Shown: piece after piece, positions 49,751-59,111 of the stretch
Position numbering within the stretch: position 1 is the first letter of the stretch
Layout: each line of letters begins with the position of its first letter
Virus record (IMG/VR): IMGVR_UViG_3300009011_000001
Coordinates: 184,575-248,574 of that record
DNA length: 64,000 bases
Strand: one strand, 5' to 3'
Origin: a virus
Made by a program: the position numbers and the translations under genes
Notes under the pieces: generated by a model
What the model was told of the DNA's origin: nothing
The model's input: only the letters and a program-made list of their open reading frames with translations
Database searches by the model: none

Positions 49751-50488
49751 TTAAAGTGGACGCCACGCCGCAGACAGTCGGGTCGGGTTGTCGTAAGTGC
49801 CGCCCACGTAAGGGATAGCCGAACCAACAGCGTTCAGAGTCAGACGGAATGTTTCGATCCGCCAAACTGCGAAGAACTGTTTAGCGACGATGCCCGCTCC
49901 GTTTGTAGTGGCTTGACCAATGAACATGACCGATTCCGATTCAGGAGGCGAGTCAGCCCGCGCCTGATACGAAATATAACCAAACTGAATCCGCGCATAG
50001 ATGTTGAACGTCTTGTTTGCGGGAGCTGGGTCTGCAGCTGCGAGGTTAAGGGTCTGAGGCGGCATTCGGAAATAAGTACCACCAAGCGACACCTTAAAAT
50101 AGGAGCCACACGTTAAAACCCACCCATTCGCAGTCCACGCAGCATCCACTTGGGCATTCGTCAATTCATCGATGACGCCGTAGGTGGAGATGGGGAGTAC
50201 GGAGTTAGGGACCTTCTGAGCAAGACGCGCATTGATCGTTGCAACCGAATACGAGTCTTGCGTTTCGATGGTCTCTTGGTGTGGGTTGTCCTGACGGGCA
50301 ATGTGCGCCGCCAAGTCATCCCGAGCAGGTTTAAGCAAAGCAGTCCAATCGTAGGTCACGATCAGATCTGCGTCGTCCGCCTCGTTTGCGTTCTGCTTGT
50401 CCTTCGTCAAGAGGCGGATGATCTCTCGATGGTAGTCGCCGAAGAACTTCATGGCCAAGCGATACTTGGCCGTAATAGGACCTGACAT
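49751..50488 (-). CDS. Tail fibre protein, small, with shared C-terminal domain
   Basis: A 245-residue fibre-like protein. The N-terminal helical part ends in HIARQDNPHQETIE, a D/N-NPH motif common in phage tail fibres. The C-terminal 90 residues (NKTFNIYARIQFGYISYQAR, FIGQATTNGAGI, GSAIPYVGGTYDNPTRLSAA) match the end of the 969-residue fibre at 51196. ATG at 50488 follows AAGGGGA. Confidence 0.65.
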   Translation of the reverse strand: MSGPITAKYRLAMKFFGDYHREIIRLLTKDKQNANEADDADLIVTYDWTALLKPARDDLAAHIARQDNPHQETIETQDSYSVATINARLAQKVPNSVLPISTYGVIDELTNAQVDAAWTANGWVLTCGSYFKVSLGGTYFRMPPQTLNLAAADPAPANKTFNIYARIQFGYISYQARADSPPESESVMFIGQATTNGAGIVAKQFFAVWRIETFRLTLNAVGSAIPYVGGTYDNPTRLSAAWRPL

Positions 50489-50499
50489 TTCCAATCCCC

Positions 50500-51192
50500 T
50501 TAGCTGAACCAGCCTGGCAAGATGTGACCCGGTGCAGCCTGAGTTCCCGTAGACACAGGAATAGACTGACCGTGAACATCGTAAGACAGACGGGCTGGGC
50601 CGAGTTTGACGCATGGGGTCAGGCTGACCGTGTAGGCACCAACCGATCCCGTGATGATCGCAGCCAAACAAACGGTCTCGCTTTCGGTATCGTTAGTTGC
50701 GATCACGAAAGTGGTTAGTCGGTTTGGCTGTTTGCCAGTTGTCGAGAACTTGATGTAAACCCGCGTTGCAACAGGAATGGTGAGGACCTGTGCTGCGTAG
50801 TTCACTTTACGGCCGTAGAAGATGATCGAGCCCGCAGCGATCGTGATCTGGTTACCCGCGATGCTGTAACTGATCGCCCGATAACGACTGAGAGGCACGG
50901 CATCTTTAGGGAAGTAGTTAGCCGCCAAGTTGCCGTACGTTTCAGTTGTCATCCCGCCCAATTGAGCAAGGGTGTTTTTGTGCGGGTTGTTCGGATCGTT
51001 CTCGTGCTTCTGAACCTCACCCCGGATGATGGCGATGAGGTCAGCCAAACTGTAGCCGTTGATCTTGGACGAGTTCAATGCGTGCCTGACGTCAACCGCA
51101 GACTGAACGAGCAGCCTTTTGATCTGCACCATGTACGCATCGAACTGGTTGACAAGCTCTTGAGAAATTTCTTCCTCTGTTGGATCTGCCAT
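50500..51192 (-). CDS. Tail fibre protein, small, with shared C-terminal domain
   Basis: A 230-residue paralogue of its neighbours: helical start, KHENDPNNPHKNTLAQLGGM as the NPH motif, then beta-rich region (RVYIKFSTTGKQPNRL) and a C-terminal end HGQSIPVSTGTQAAPGHILP matching the GSAIPxxxGTxxxPxxL pattern of the other two. Probably part of the same fibre or of alternative fibres. Confidence 0.65.
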   Translation of the reverse strand: MADPTEEEISQELVNQFDAYMVQIKRLLVQSAVDVRHALNSSKINGYSLADLIAIIRGEVQKHENDPNNPHKNTLAQLGGMTTETYGNLAANYFPKDAVPLSRYRAISYSIAGNQITIAAGSIIFYGRKVNYAAQVLTIPVATRVYIKFSTTGKQPNRLTTFVIATNDTESETVCLAAIITGSVGAYTVSLTPCVKLGPARLSYDVHGQSIPVSTGTQAAPGHILPGWFS

Positions 51193-51195
51193 GGG

Positions 51196-54105
51196 TTAGC
51201 TCCAGTTGAGGCGACCAGGACTGTTTGGAGTACCGGAGGTGAGAGGGATAGCCGAACCTTGCGACACACGACCCAGTTCCATTCCGCCGATGGCAACACG
51301 CTTCTCAACAGCAACGACGTTGATCCCCTCACCGTTGGTGGTGAAGTAGCCCAAGTAGAGCGCCGAATCTGCAGCAGGTGTTGCTGCTGACATTGGTACT
51401 ACCTGATAGGAAATCACACCGCTGCGTTTAACCAGCCAGACGTAGAAGGTTTTGTTACCATCCGTTGCCGGATTGAGTTCATACGTGGTCTGGTCGATCT
51501 GCGTGTAGCTGCCGTCAACCATGCACGGCGTTGGGTCGGAGAAATACACCGTCCACGCACTCACCGTCTTTTGAGAAATAATGACGATGGAGGTGTTGAC
51601 GTTGGTCAGTCGGTCATACAGCTGGTTGGTTGTAAACGCTGGGAAGTCTGACGTCGCCGCCAAAGTACCCAGCATTTTACTTCCGCAGTCAATTTGGCCA
51701 CGAGTGAACTCAGACGTCAGTACCATGAACAGGCCACGGTTGGGGAAGTTAACCCAACCCATTGGGGCAACGGTCCAATAGTCCCAGAACGACGACCCCT
51801 TAAATGCCCAGGTACCGTTGTAGGTCAGCATGTGCAACGACTTCTCGGTGTCGCCAGTGATTGTCATCACGATGCTTGGGCAAATACCCAGCACGAAACC
51901 GCCGTTTACTCGCCGGAACGCACTTTGGCCAGTTTCTTCATGCGGGCCAAGAGTAATGGCAGTGGTACCTGGACCATCCTGAATCTGCTGGACAAAACTA
52001 CCGGTCACAAGAGCCGCAGCATTCAGAGACTGCCGGTTGCCGGACGTGATGTTCACGCTATAGACAAAGCTGTAAACGCTGCGGTTAGCCGCGATGTACT
52101 GGCCAAAGACGAAGCACGGCAAATCGCCGTAGCGCTGAGGCAGATTGATTTCAAACATCATCGGCTGCGCTGCACCGCCCCAAAGTGCAATGCCTCGGGC
52201 CGCAAGGTTATTTCTGATCTGGTTGTACAGATCGTCCATGCACGCTTGCGTGGTGAAGATGCCACCACTGGTGTTCATGTCACGGTCGATATTGCCGCCC
52301 TTGATCCATTGACCGGTGCCGTAGGTGAAACGTCCAGCATGACACATGTAGCCACTAGGGTCGGATTCATTGACCATAGCGATCGTCGTAACTTCAGGTT
52401 TGCCCAACGAAGCCAACGTAACCCGGTTCAGCGTTGGTGCGAAACCACGGAAAGCAAAATTCCCAGTAACCGACGAGTACTGAAAGTTCGGTTCTCCGAC
52501 CAATTGCGATCGGACGCCGTAGCGACCATACGCACCATTCAGAGGCTTGATGTAGTTCCGGCAGACGATAACGTCCTCGCCGACGTTACCTGGGGCACTG
52601 AACGATACAGTCAGCGCACTACCGTGCCGGCCAGATACGTTGATGCCGCTATCAGTCGGTAGCGTGTCCGTACGCATATCGAGCCAGTCTTTCGGATCCA
52701 TGGTGGGTGGGCCAGGGAGTCGATAGAGTACGCGGTTCGAGAAATACGTCGTAGTGCCCCAATACCACGTCTGATTGAACTTTGTGGTGTAGAAGCTGTT
52801 ACAAGCCTGCCCACCAAAGAAGTTGATCCAAGACCGACCAGTGGTCGTTGGTCTCGCTGGAGCATCGCTCAGGACAAATGCCGAACCCGTGTAGTTACTC
52901 ACGAGTTTGGTGTTGTGGTACTTCGCAACGTCGATGACTTTGCTATCAGGAATCTCGAAAGTGAATGCACCGAGATAACCAATTTCCTGAATCACACCGT
53001 CGGTTGGTGCCAACTGCCAGTAAATCTGGTGAGTAAACAGCACTCGACCATCTTCACGGACCATCGTCATCCGACCAGGGGACGAAGCTGCAGGAATGTG
53101 GTTCGTGTGCGGCTGACCTACACGAATGAATGCGTCGTCGATGTTGTCGAAGATCTGAAGATCGTCACGAACAACTACACCCGCACCGCCGCGGTTGATC
53201 GTCCAACCGGTTACGCGCTCGACACCACTGAAGCTACCGGCGATGATGTTCGCCACAGGCATGCGCCAGACGCGATAACCCATTACGCCGATGGCGTCGA
53301 GGTTACAGAAGAAATAAGCCCAACCGTTTTTGATGTAGCCAGTCGGCACACCAAGCAACGACGAAGTCCACACCGGATGGAACACAACCTGGAAGATACT
53401 TCCCATCGGAACAAAGATACCGGTGTGCTTAGTCTGGTCCATGGTGTTGTTCGTGATCGACACGAAATAACCGGTTTGAACCAAGGTAGCCTTATCCACA
53501 ACGGTGCCGATGATCAAATCCTGAGTGCTGTTCAGGATGGCAAACGGTTTCATGCCCGCTGGGATGTAAGCTGGCGAGTACTGTACGTTTGACATGATCA
53601 GTTTGTTGAGATCTTCCGTCATGGCGTTGCGAAGATAGGCGTAGAACAAACCGGCAGTGTCACCGTCTGTACCGCTTCGCAGAATCATCAGCGTGCCGTT
53701 GTCTTCCAACATCATCGCAACATAACCCCAAGGAGTTGTGTTACTGCCCGATTCAAACGAACCAGTTACCGCTGGCGGAAGGAACTCACGGTCACCGTAG
53801 AACGAGAGAGGGATGTCGCTCTCTACGTCCAACAGCTGATCGAAGTTGTATTCAAACTGCGCCTTGGTGTAAGTGCCCAAGGTTTCAACGTTTACATCGT
53901 GAACGCCTTTACCCAACTGGCTGGTGTGTTTGGTCACCTCGTTACGAAGCGTTGCGATGACCTGAGGTGGGGTGAGGTTTTCGAGTTTGTCTGCAACGTC
54001 CGCGTGTGGCGATCGACCCGTTGCCTTGTTCAGTGCGATGACCAATTCATTTTTGAAATCGGTCATCCGCGCTTTAATCGTGGCGATGGTGGTATTAACC
54101 GACAT
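51196..54105 (-). CDS. Long tail fibre protein, 969 aa
   Basis: The largest protein of the tail module. N-terminus helical (NTTIATIKARMTDFKNELVI), then VTKHTSQLGKGVHDVNVETL in place of the NPH motif, a long beta-rich shaft or propeller with many Gly, Asn, Thr and aromatic residues, and a C-terminal domain shared with the two small fibres (NKTFYVWLVKRSGVISYQVV, YLGYFTTNGEGI, GSAIPLTSGTPNSPGRLNWS). Fibres attach to the baseplate and recognise host surface sugars or proteins. Shared C-termini suggest a common tip or trimerisation domain. Confidence 0.7.
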   Translation of the reverse strand: MSVNTTIATIKARMTDFKNELVIALNKATGRSPHADVADKLENLTPPQVIATLRNEVTKHTSQLGKGVHDVNVETLGTYTKAQFEYNFDQLLDVESDIPLSFYGDREFLPPAVTGSFESGSNTTPWGYVAMMLEDNGTLMILRSGTDGDTAGLFYAYLRNAMTEDLNKLIMSNVQYSPAYIPAGMKPFAILNSTQDLIIGTVVDKATLVQTGYFVSITNNTMDQTKHTGIFVPMGSIFQVVFHPVWTSSLLGVPTGYIKNGWAYFFCNLDAIGVMGYRVWRMPVANIIAGSFSGVERVTGWTINRGGAGVVVRDDLQIFDNIDDAFIRVGQPHTNHIPAASSPGRMTMVREDGRVLFTHQIYWQLAPTDGVIQEIGYLGAFTFEIPDSKVIDVAKYHNTKLVSNYTGSAFVLSDAPARPTTTGRSWINFFGGQACNSFYTTKFNQTWYWGTTTYFSNRVLYRLPGPPTMDPKDWLDMRTDTLPTDSGINVSGRHGSALTVSFSAPGNVGEDVIVCRNYIKPLNGAYGRYGVRSQLVGEPNFQYSSVTGNFAFRGFAPTLNRVTLASLGKPEVTTIAMVNESDPSGYMCHAGRFTYGTGQWIKGGNIDRDMNTSGGIFTTQACMDDLYNQIRNNLAARGIALWGGAAQPMMFEINLPQRYGDLPCFVFGQYIAANRSVYSFVYSVNITSGNRQSLNAAALVTGSFVQQIQDGPGTTAITLGPHEETGQSAFRRVNGGFVLGICPSIVMTITGDTEKSLHMLTYNGTWAFKGSSFWDYWTVAPMGWVNFPNRGLFMVLTSEFTRGQIDCGSKMLGTLAATSDFPAFTTNQLYDRLTNVNTSIVIISQKTVSAWTVYFSDPTPCMVDGSYTQIDQTTYELNPATDGNKTFYVWLVKRSGVISYQVVPMSAATPAADSALYLGYFTTNGEGINVVAVEKRVAIGGMELGRVSQGSAIPLTSGTPNSPGRLNWS

Positions 54106-54127
54106 TACCTAAACTCCAGTTGATCGC

Positions 54128-54772
54128 TTATTGAATTGCAGCCAATTCTGCAGCGCCTGTCTGGAAGCACCCTGCGAGCTGCAGCGCGAAATTATCGAAC
54201 GCCTTGAACTTGTCGCGAATCTGCTGAATCAGCAATGCACGAGAAGCCATGTCGCCCTCACGGATCGCGGCTGCGATGTCGTAGTTCGACTCGATCAAAT
54301 ACTTCAGACCGTACAGATCGTAGATGTCGTGAAGGTGCGGTGCCGGTACAAACATCGACGGCACACCAACCAGATCGCCCCACGCCACTTGACGGTTGTC
54401 GTTCATCAGCGCTTCGAGCGCCTGCTTGATCGCGTAGTAGGAGTAGGAGAACTCGCCACCGACGTATTGGCAGGTGATCAGAATTTCAGTGCTGACATCA
54501 GGGTTGACGATTTGCACAGCTGTATAGACAGGCTGGCCAGCACGATCAACGGCTTCCTTGTATTTGTGGACAAGGCGATAGTCAGTGACCGGGACCAAGG
54601 TGCGGCCAGTAACTGCGTCAACGATAACAGCAGTGTTACCAAAGAACGGACCGTAGTCGGTGACAAAGATTCGGCCATTGCGAGTGCCGATCGTGTGCGC
54701 TTCACCATTGACCTTGTTGTCCGGGCTAGTGCCCAGCAAGTCCAACGGGTATTTGAAAATGGTATTCGCCAT
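54128..54772 (-). CDS. Baseplate or fibre-linker protein, 214 aa
   Basis: N-terminal KYPLDLLGTSPDNKVNGEAH and later HDIYDLYGLKYLIESNYDIA with AAIREGD correspond to YLYPLDITGRAATNKVVNE and HDITDVTGAKELIAANYDIS with AAIRERT in the 55541 protein, so both share a domain of about 180 residues. That domain may attach fibres to the baseplate. GC-rich codons suggest good expression. Confidence 0.6.
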   Translation of the reverse strand: MANTIFKYPLDLLGTSPDNKVNGEAHTIGTRNGRIFVTDYGPFFGNTAVIVDAVTGRTLVPVTDYRLVHKYKEAVDRAGQPVYTAVQIVNPDVSTEILITCQYVGGEFSYSYYAIKQALEALMNDNRQVAWGDLVGVPSMFVPAPHLHDIYDLYGLKYLIESNYDIAAAIREGDMASRALLIQQIRDKFKAFDNFALQLAGCFQTGAAELAAIQ

Positions 54773-54794
54773 GACGAGAACCTTTTAAAGAATG

Positions 54795-55544
54795 TTAGAC
54801 AGTAAGACCGAGAACGGCTCCGCGCTTGGTGAACTTGACTTTGGCAATCCCTACGATCGCACGACCAGACACCTGACCGGCTGCACCGTAGTTTGCAATC
54901 GGCCCAAGGTACGGACCACATGCTGGATAGTAAGTCGGCTTGCCATCCGGCCCTGTGACTGTACCGCCCTGCCACGAATGTCCGACGAAACCAGGAGTGC
55001 CGGGCGCGCCATCGAAACCGATATCGCCACCACGCCCGCCGGTGCCGCCCTTAGCACCAGAGTCGGCAGCCTGAGTACCAGCGATGCCATCTTGGGCATC
55101 GACAAAGACAGCACCTTGCATGCCAGCACCACGACCACCGGCACCGGCAGGCACGACTGTTCCGTAATTACAGGTCCAGTTGGCAAACCCACCGGTGGAG
55201 CCATTACCACCGTTACCGCCACGACCGCCGCCACCGGCGATGGTGCCTTGGTTATCGATGTCGGTGAGGAACCCTACGTTCAAGGCATCGCCCCCACCAG
55301 AGTTGCCAACGATCATTCCTTTATTGACAAGGAAGACGTGGCTATCGGTAGGAGCGCTGTCGAAGTTCAGGTTACCAACATGGACGCCTGGATAGACAGT
55401 CACAGTGACGATAGCTTTACGGGTCACGTTCAGTGCGGCCAAGGCAGTGGACATTTTCCAACCCGAGGCTGTGTCGACTTTGAAATCGACGTCTACCTTG
55501 ATGAACGTATCGGTTTGTGCCTGCTTCCTCAGCCCACTTCTCAT
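54795..55544 (-). CDS. Glycine-rich tip protein, possible adhesin
   Basis: A 249-residue protein. After a beta-rich first 100 residues comes a Gly-rich core: NQGTIAGGGGRGGNGGNGST, PAGAGGRGAGMQG, AKGGTGGRGGDIGFDGAPGT, HSWQGGTVTG. Such Gly-rich runs separated by short loops are known from the polyglycine sandwich of T4-like gp38 adhesins, where the loops bind the receptor. The start at 55544 overlaps the stop of the upstream gene (ATGA). Role as receptor-binding tip is inference, but composition and position in the fibre unit both fit. Confidence 0.6.
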   Translation of the reverse strand: MRSGLRKQAQTDTFIKVDVDFKVDTASGWKMSTALAALNVTRKAIVTVTVYPGVHVGNLNFDSAPTDSHVFLVNKGMIVGNSGGGDALNVGFLTDIDNQGTIAGGGGRGGNGGNGSTGGFANWTCNYGTVVPAGAGGRGAGMQGAVFVDAQDGIAGTQAADSGAKGGTGGRGGDIGFDGAPGTPGFVGHSWQGGTVTGPDGKPTYYPACGPYLGPIANYGAAGQVSGRAIVGIAKVKFTKRGAVLGLTV

Positions 55545-56506
55545 GTCATGCTCCGAATAGGCGTTACGTCGATGTGATCGCTGAACAGAGCCAGAACCAG
55601 TTTGTCGATACCGCCAGTGGTCAACGCCTTGTCGCCATACGGCCAACGAGTGCCAGCCGGGAACGTCATGGCAAAGTTACCGCCATTGGTCAGCATGATC
55701 TCGATGTAACGTGCAGCATCCGGCAGGCTTGGGCGGTTGGTGAAAACGAAGTTGATCGGACCAGTCGCTTGGAAACGGAAGACTTCCGCAGCCAAGCAGT
55801 CAATGGACACCGTACCGGTCACGCTGGTAACGGGTTTAACTTTCTCGAACGGTTGAGATTCGAGGATCTGATCGACCTGATCGCGGGTGTAGTACTCTTC
55901 CAGCAGGATCGGAGGATTATCCAGCCAGTCCTGAGTCCGTTCACGGATAGCAGCAGAGATGTCGTAGTTAGCAGCGATCAGCTCTTTTGCACCAGTGACG
56001 TCAGTGATGTCATGGTCATGCGGCAACGGCGGGAAGACGTTTGGCTTGTCGCTGACTTCTTCGTACGACAGAGTACGAGGGTCTGCCAAACGGTTCGAGA
56101 TGATCTCGAGGATCTTGTTCTCGTTGATGGTCCATTCGCCACCAAGAGTCTGGTATTCGACGAACTCAACCTGACCGGCCAAAGTCCGATCGTAGAACAT
56201 GATCGAACCCCAGATACCACCGCGAGTACCTTCGGTTTCGTACGTGGCGCCAATGAACTTATGACCGACAGTCCAGTCAGTCCCGCGGTTCAGAATCCGC
56301 CCAGTGGTGATGTGTTTAAGCACCACACTGTCACGGTAGAACGGCGCAGCGAAAGGCATGATGTAGTGAAAAGTGATTTCACCGTCCATCTCTTCTGGAG
56401 GTGGTGGTGGATTGAGCGTTTGTCTCTCGTTGACCACCTTGTTGGTGGCTGCCCGACCAGTGATATCAAGCGGGTACAGATAGTCGGTGACGTCTTCGCC
56501 AGCCAT
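55541..56506 (-). CDS. Baseplate or fibre-linker protein, 321 aa
   Basis: Shares its N-terminal two thirds with the 54128 protein (see shared blocks there). The remaining C-terminal part, from about residue 225 (SVTGTVSIDCLAAEVFRFQA to LALFSDHIDVTPIRSMT), is a compact beta domain, which resembles the small fibre-associated domain FTNRP...AxYxExxLxNGG common in phage tail proteins. It is the first gene of the - block and its stop overlaps the next start. Confidence 0.6.
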   Translation of the reverse strand: MAGEDVTDYLYPLDITGRAATNKVVNERQTLNPPPPPEEMDGEITFHYIMPFAAPFYRDSVVLKHITTGRILNRGTDWTVGHKFIGATYETEGTRGGIWGSIMFYDRTLAGQVEFVEYQTLGGEWTINENKILEIISNRLADPRTLSYEEVSDKPNVFPPLPHDHDITDVTGAKELIAANYDISAAIRERTQDWLDNPPILLEEYYTRDQVDQILESQPFEKVKPVTSVTGTVSIDCLAAEVFRFQATGPINFVFTNRPSLPDAARYIEIMLTNGGNFAMTFPAGTRWPYGDKALTTGGIDKLVLALFSDHIDVTPIRSMT

Positions 56507-56585
56507 CGTTGAGTCTCCATTGAAAATATGGGTCTCTGCGCCGGTTAGACGCTGAGCATATTATTTTTTGACAAGGTAGGTACAT

Positions 56586-57854
56586 ATGTACAGCTGTGTA
56601 AAAGCGTACACCCGGTCCAACGTACCCGGCTCCAGATTTAAGGAACGCCTCATCGGTCCAGAAGACGGAACCGTGCGTTCTTTCCTGGAGGGTGCGCAGT
56701 GCCATTTGGTGCTGACTAACAGTGCCACCGAAGATACTTATTTGCTGAACCTTGAAGATGCAGCAGATTTGATCTACCGCACAGACCCGAGTTTCACCGT
56801 AGATCAGTGGCTGACCTCTCTGGGAGACCTCACTCTACCAACGACTACCATCGACCCCACGAAGTTCGGCATTAAGAAGAAGGTTGTCAAATACAACGAC
56901 CTCATCAATGCCGGCTACGATCCCCAATTGGCTCACCCGTGGATCGGTGATGGAAACGAGTTGCCTGAATCCGAGCTGACCGACATCAAGATCTACAAGG
57001 ATCTCGGCGACTACGAAAAGATCTACCGCAACTGTCTCTTCACAGCAAACGGTTTGATCCACATCGCTGACTATTCGACAGCCAGCATTCGTGTCACTGA
57101 CGCCGGTCGCTCCGTGCGCATCGCCAATGCAAACCAACTCGGCATCATCAGCTTCCAGCAGCTGGGTCAGCTGACCTTCATTCCTATCAAACGTGAGATG
57201 ATCAAACCACTCACCGCCGGTGGGAAGTTGAAGGACGGCTTCAGCATCTCATTCGGTCCAGACGTCGATCTATCGAAGAAAGTCACGATGATGTCTCTGG
57301 GTGGCGTGCTCCATCACTCGAACCAGTATTACCGTCTACAGGGCGATAATTCGCTGGTGGTTGAGTGGTGGAATTTCCCACTGATGCGCCGTTACTTCGA
57401 TACCAAGGATCTGATGGACTGGTCGAAGTTTGAAGCACAGTTGGATCGTAACCCTCGCCACTTCGATACGCTGGACATGGCCAAAGCGATGTCTGATGAA
57501 GCTATCTTGGCATTCATGGAGTTCTCGCAGACCTTTGCGATTCTGCTTGATGCCGACAGCATGTACGTCAGCCTGGATGAAGTAGAACAAACTGATCTTC
57601 CTGGTCGTTATTACACCTACGCTCGTCCTGGCTACCCTCTTCTGCTTGACAACGGCTTCCTTGCCGAGTACATCGCCAAGCCAGAAAATGGAACGTGGGT
57701 GCTCTGCATCGACACCGGCTATAACTACAACTACTACGCAGAGCTTAAGAATCCTGTCGCTGACGACTACGCGCCGTCCGTGCCAGTGAGCAGCAAAGAG
57801 TTCCAATACTGCCGAGCTTGGCTGATGGAGCTTGGTAATGAATCGCTAGGGTGA
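56586..57854 (+). CDS. Probable virion structural protein, 422 aa
   Basis: A large beta-rich protein starting MYSCVKAYTRSNVPGSRFKE with many Tyr, Asp and Gly residues; no motif recognised. It stands alone on the + strand inside the tail block, opposite to fibre and spike genes, so a tail or baseplate role is inferred from context. The start follows GACAAGGTAGGTACAT. Confidence 0.55.
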   Translation: MYSCVKAYTRSNVPGSRFKERLIGPEDGTVRSFLEGAQCHLVLTNSATEDTYLLNLEDAADLIYRTDPSFTVDQWLTSLGDLTLPTTTIDPTKFGIKKKVVKYNDLINAGYDPQLAHPWIGDGNELPESELTDIKIYKDLGDYEKIYRNCLFTANGLIHIADYSTASIRVTDAGRSVRIANANQLGIISFQQLGQLTFIPIKREMIKPLTAGGKLKDGFSISFGPDVDLSKKVTMMSLGGVLHHSNQYYRLQGDNSLVVEWWNFPLMRRYFDTKDLMDWSKFEAQLDRNPRHFDTLDMAKAMSDEAILAFMEFSQTFAILLDADSMYVSLDEVEQTDLPGRYYTYARPGYPLLLDNGFLAEYIAKPENGTWVLCIDTGYNYNYYAELKNPVADDYAPSVPVSSKEFQYCRAWLMELGNESLG

Positions 57855-57856
57855 CA

Positions 57857-57892
57857 GCATACAGCCGGAGGCCGTAGCCTCCGGCTGTATGC
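57857..57892. terminator. Bidirectional terminator hairpin
   Basis: A perfect 16-bp inverted repeat (57857-57872 with 57877-57892), loop CGTA, between convergent genes ending at 57854 and 57897. Confidence 0.8.
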
Positions 57893-57896
57893 CATT

Positions 57897-58163
57897 TCAG
57901 TTACTGCAGTTGAACCAACCCTGACCATCGGTCTGGTGGCTGCAACTTGCCAGGTTGCCTGCGATGCAAACGGGGATGCCGTTGATCTTGAAGAAGGTCG
58001 AGCCTTGAACCATCTTGGCGCTTTGGTGGCTGCCGCTACCGTGTGGTGCAACATCATCGCCCAGCACAGCCACGAGAGCACCGATAGCCTTGCAGAAGGT
58101 TTGGCCACCACCACGCTGAACACCACCTGCGTTGTTCAGCCCTACTAATGCAACTCCGGGCAT
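57897..58163 (-). CDS. PAAR-type tail spike tip
   Basis: An 88-residue protein with the PAAR plan: MPGVALVGLN start, a Gly-rich turn, VAVLGDDVAPHGSGSH, then FFKINGIPVCIAGNLASCSH. His41, His46, Cys66, Cys74 and His76 are candidates for the bound metal at the sharp tip. PAAR proteins cap the trimeric spike of contractile tails and type VI secretion systems and pierce the outer membrane. It lies 9 bases downstream of the spike gene, as expected for partners. Confidence 0.75.
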   Translation of the reverse strand: MPGVALVGLNNAGGVQRGGGQTFCKAIGALVAVLGDDVAPHGSGSHQSAKMVQGSTFFKINGIPVCIAGNLASCSHQTDGQGWFNCSN

Positions 58164-58172
58164 GAGACCTCC

Positions 58173-59039
58173 TTACCCTTGTTTGACGTCCACAGTAGGC
58201 GACGTAATGCTGACGTTACCAGAGTTCGATTTATAGGTGCTGCCGCCACCGTCGATGAGAACGTCTGTACCGGCTTTCAACTTAAAGCTTTTGCCGATGT
58301 TGACTTCTCCATTATTGCCCGCGGTGATTTTCAGATCGCGGGCAATGTCAGCGATCAGATCCTGAGGGGCAAACATTTTGATGTCTTTCTGATCCAGCTT
58401 AAAAAACGTACCTTTGTTGTTCTGTGCATGGATCAAAGAAAGCTTACTGACCAAGTTGATAAAGTTACCGATATCATCCGTCAGATTAAATTCACCGTTC
58501 TTCGTGTCGAAATACATTTCATAAGCAAACGGTTCGCCATCGGACTTTGATGTAGCAAAAGCCAAACGCTTACTGTGTGTTGAGAACTCGATCCAATACA
58601 TGTTCTCGGGTTTGAGTTCAGTATCTCCCTCGTCCTGGGTGTTCGAGATACCGATGATGAGTGTCTCGAGTTTGAAGAGGTTGTGGTCAAGTCCCATGTC
58701 TCGCCAGTAATACTTGTCCTCGTCCGCTGCTTGCAGAATTTCCACGCGTACGCCGCGACGCACATCTGGAGGAGTCAATCGGTTACTGGTTGCTCCGGGC
58801 AGCCACGTAGCCTTAATGGTGTTGGCGCCCATGATGCCGCCTTTAACCACATTGTTGTCCTGGTCCTTTGTCTCGTACTCCATGACGCTGGCATTCTGGG
58901 TCATCTCACCATCGCGCATTCCGATCCACTCGGTTGGGATGATTTCGATATCCTTACAGATGCTGCCATCTTCATTGACGATTGGTTTGTTGGAATCGAC
59001 ACGGCCCTGTCCGACCGTTCTGAATACAGAAGCCTGCAT
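58173..59039 (-). CDS. Baseplate spike protein
   Basis: A 288-residue protein. I chose the ATG at 59039 (MQASVFRTVGQGRVDSNKPI); an in-frame codon at 59108 has no ribosome binding site and runs into the divergent gene. The middle is a beta barrel-like domain; the end is a repetitive beta-helix (DLKITAGNNGEVNIGKSFKL, GSTYKSNSGNVSITSPTVDV), the shape of gp5/VgrG-type needles. Adjacent PAAR gene supports a membrane-piercing spike. No lysozyme domain is seen here. Confidence 0.7.
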   Translation of the reverse strand: MQASVFRTVGQGRVDSNKPIVNEDGSICKDIEIIPTEWIGMRDGEMTQNASVMEYETKDQDNNVVKGGIMGANTIKATWLPGATSNRLTPPDVRRGVRVEILQAADEDKYYWRDMGLDHNLFKLETLIIGISNTQDEGDTELKPENMYWIEFSTHSKRLAFATSKSDGEPFAYEMYFDTKNGEFNLTDDIGNFINLVSKLSLIHAQNNKGTFFKLDQKDIKMFAPQDLIADIARDLKITAGNNGEVNIGKSFKLKAGTDVLIDGGGSTYKSNSGNVSITSPTVDVKQG

Positions 59040-59111
59040 GCCTGAATACCCGATTGATAAAAGTTCACGAAGGTCACCGATAATACAACGTAAACATACC
59101 GGGGACATTAA

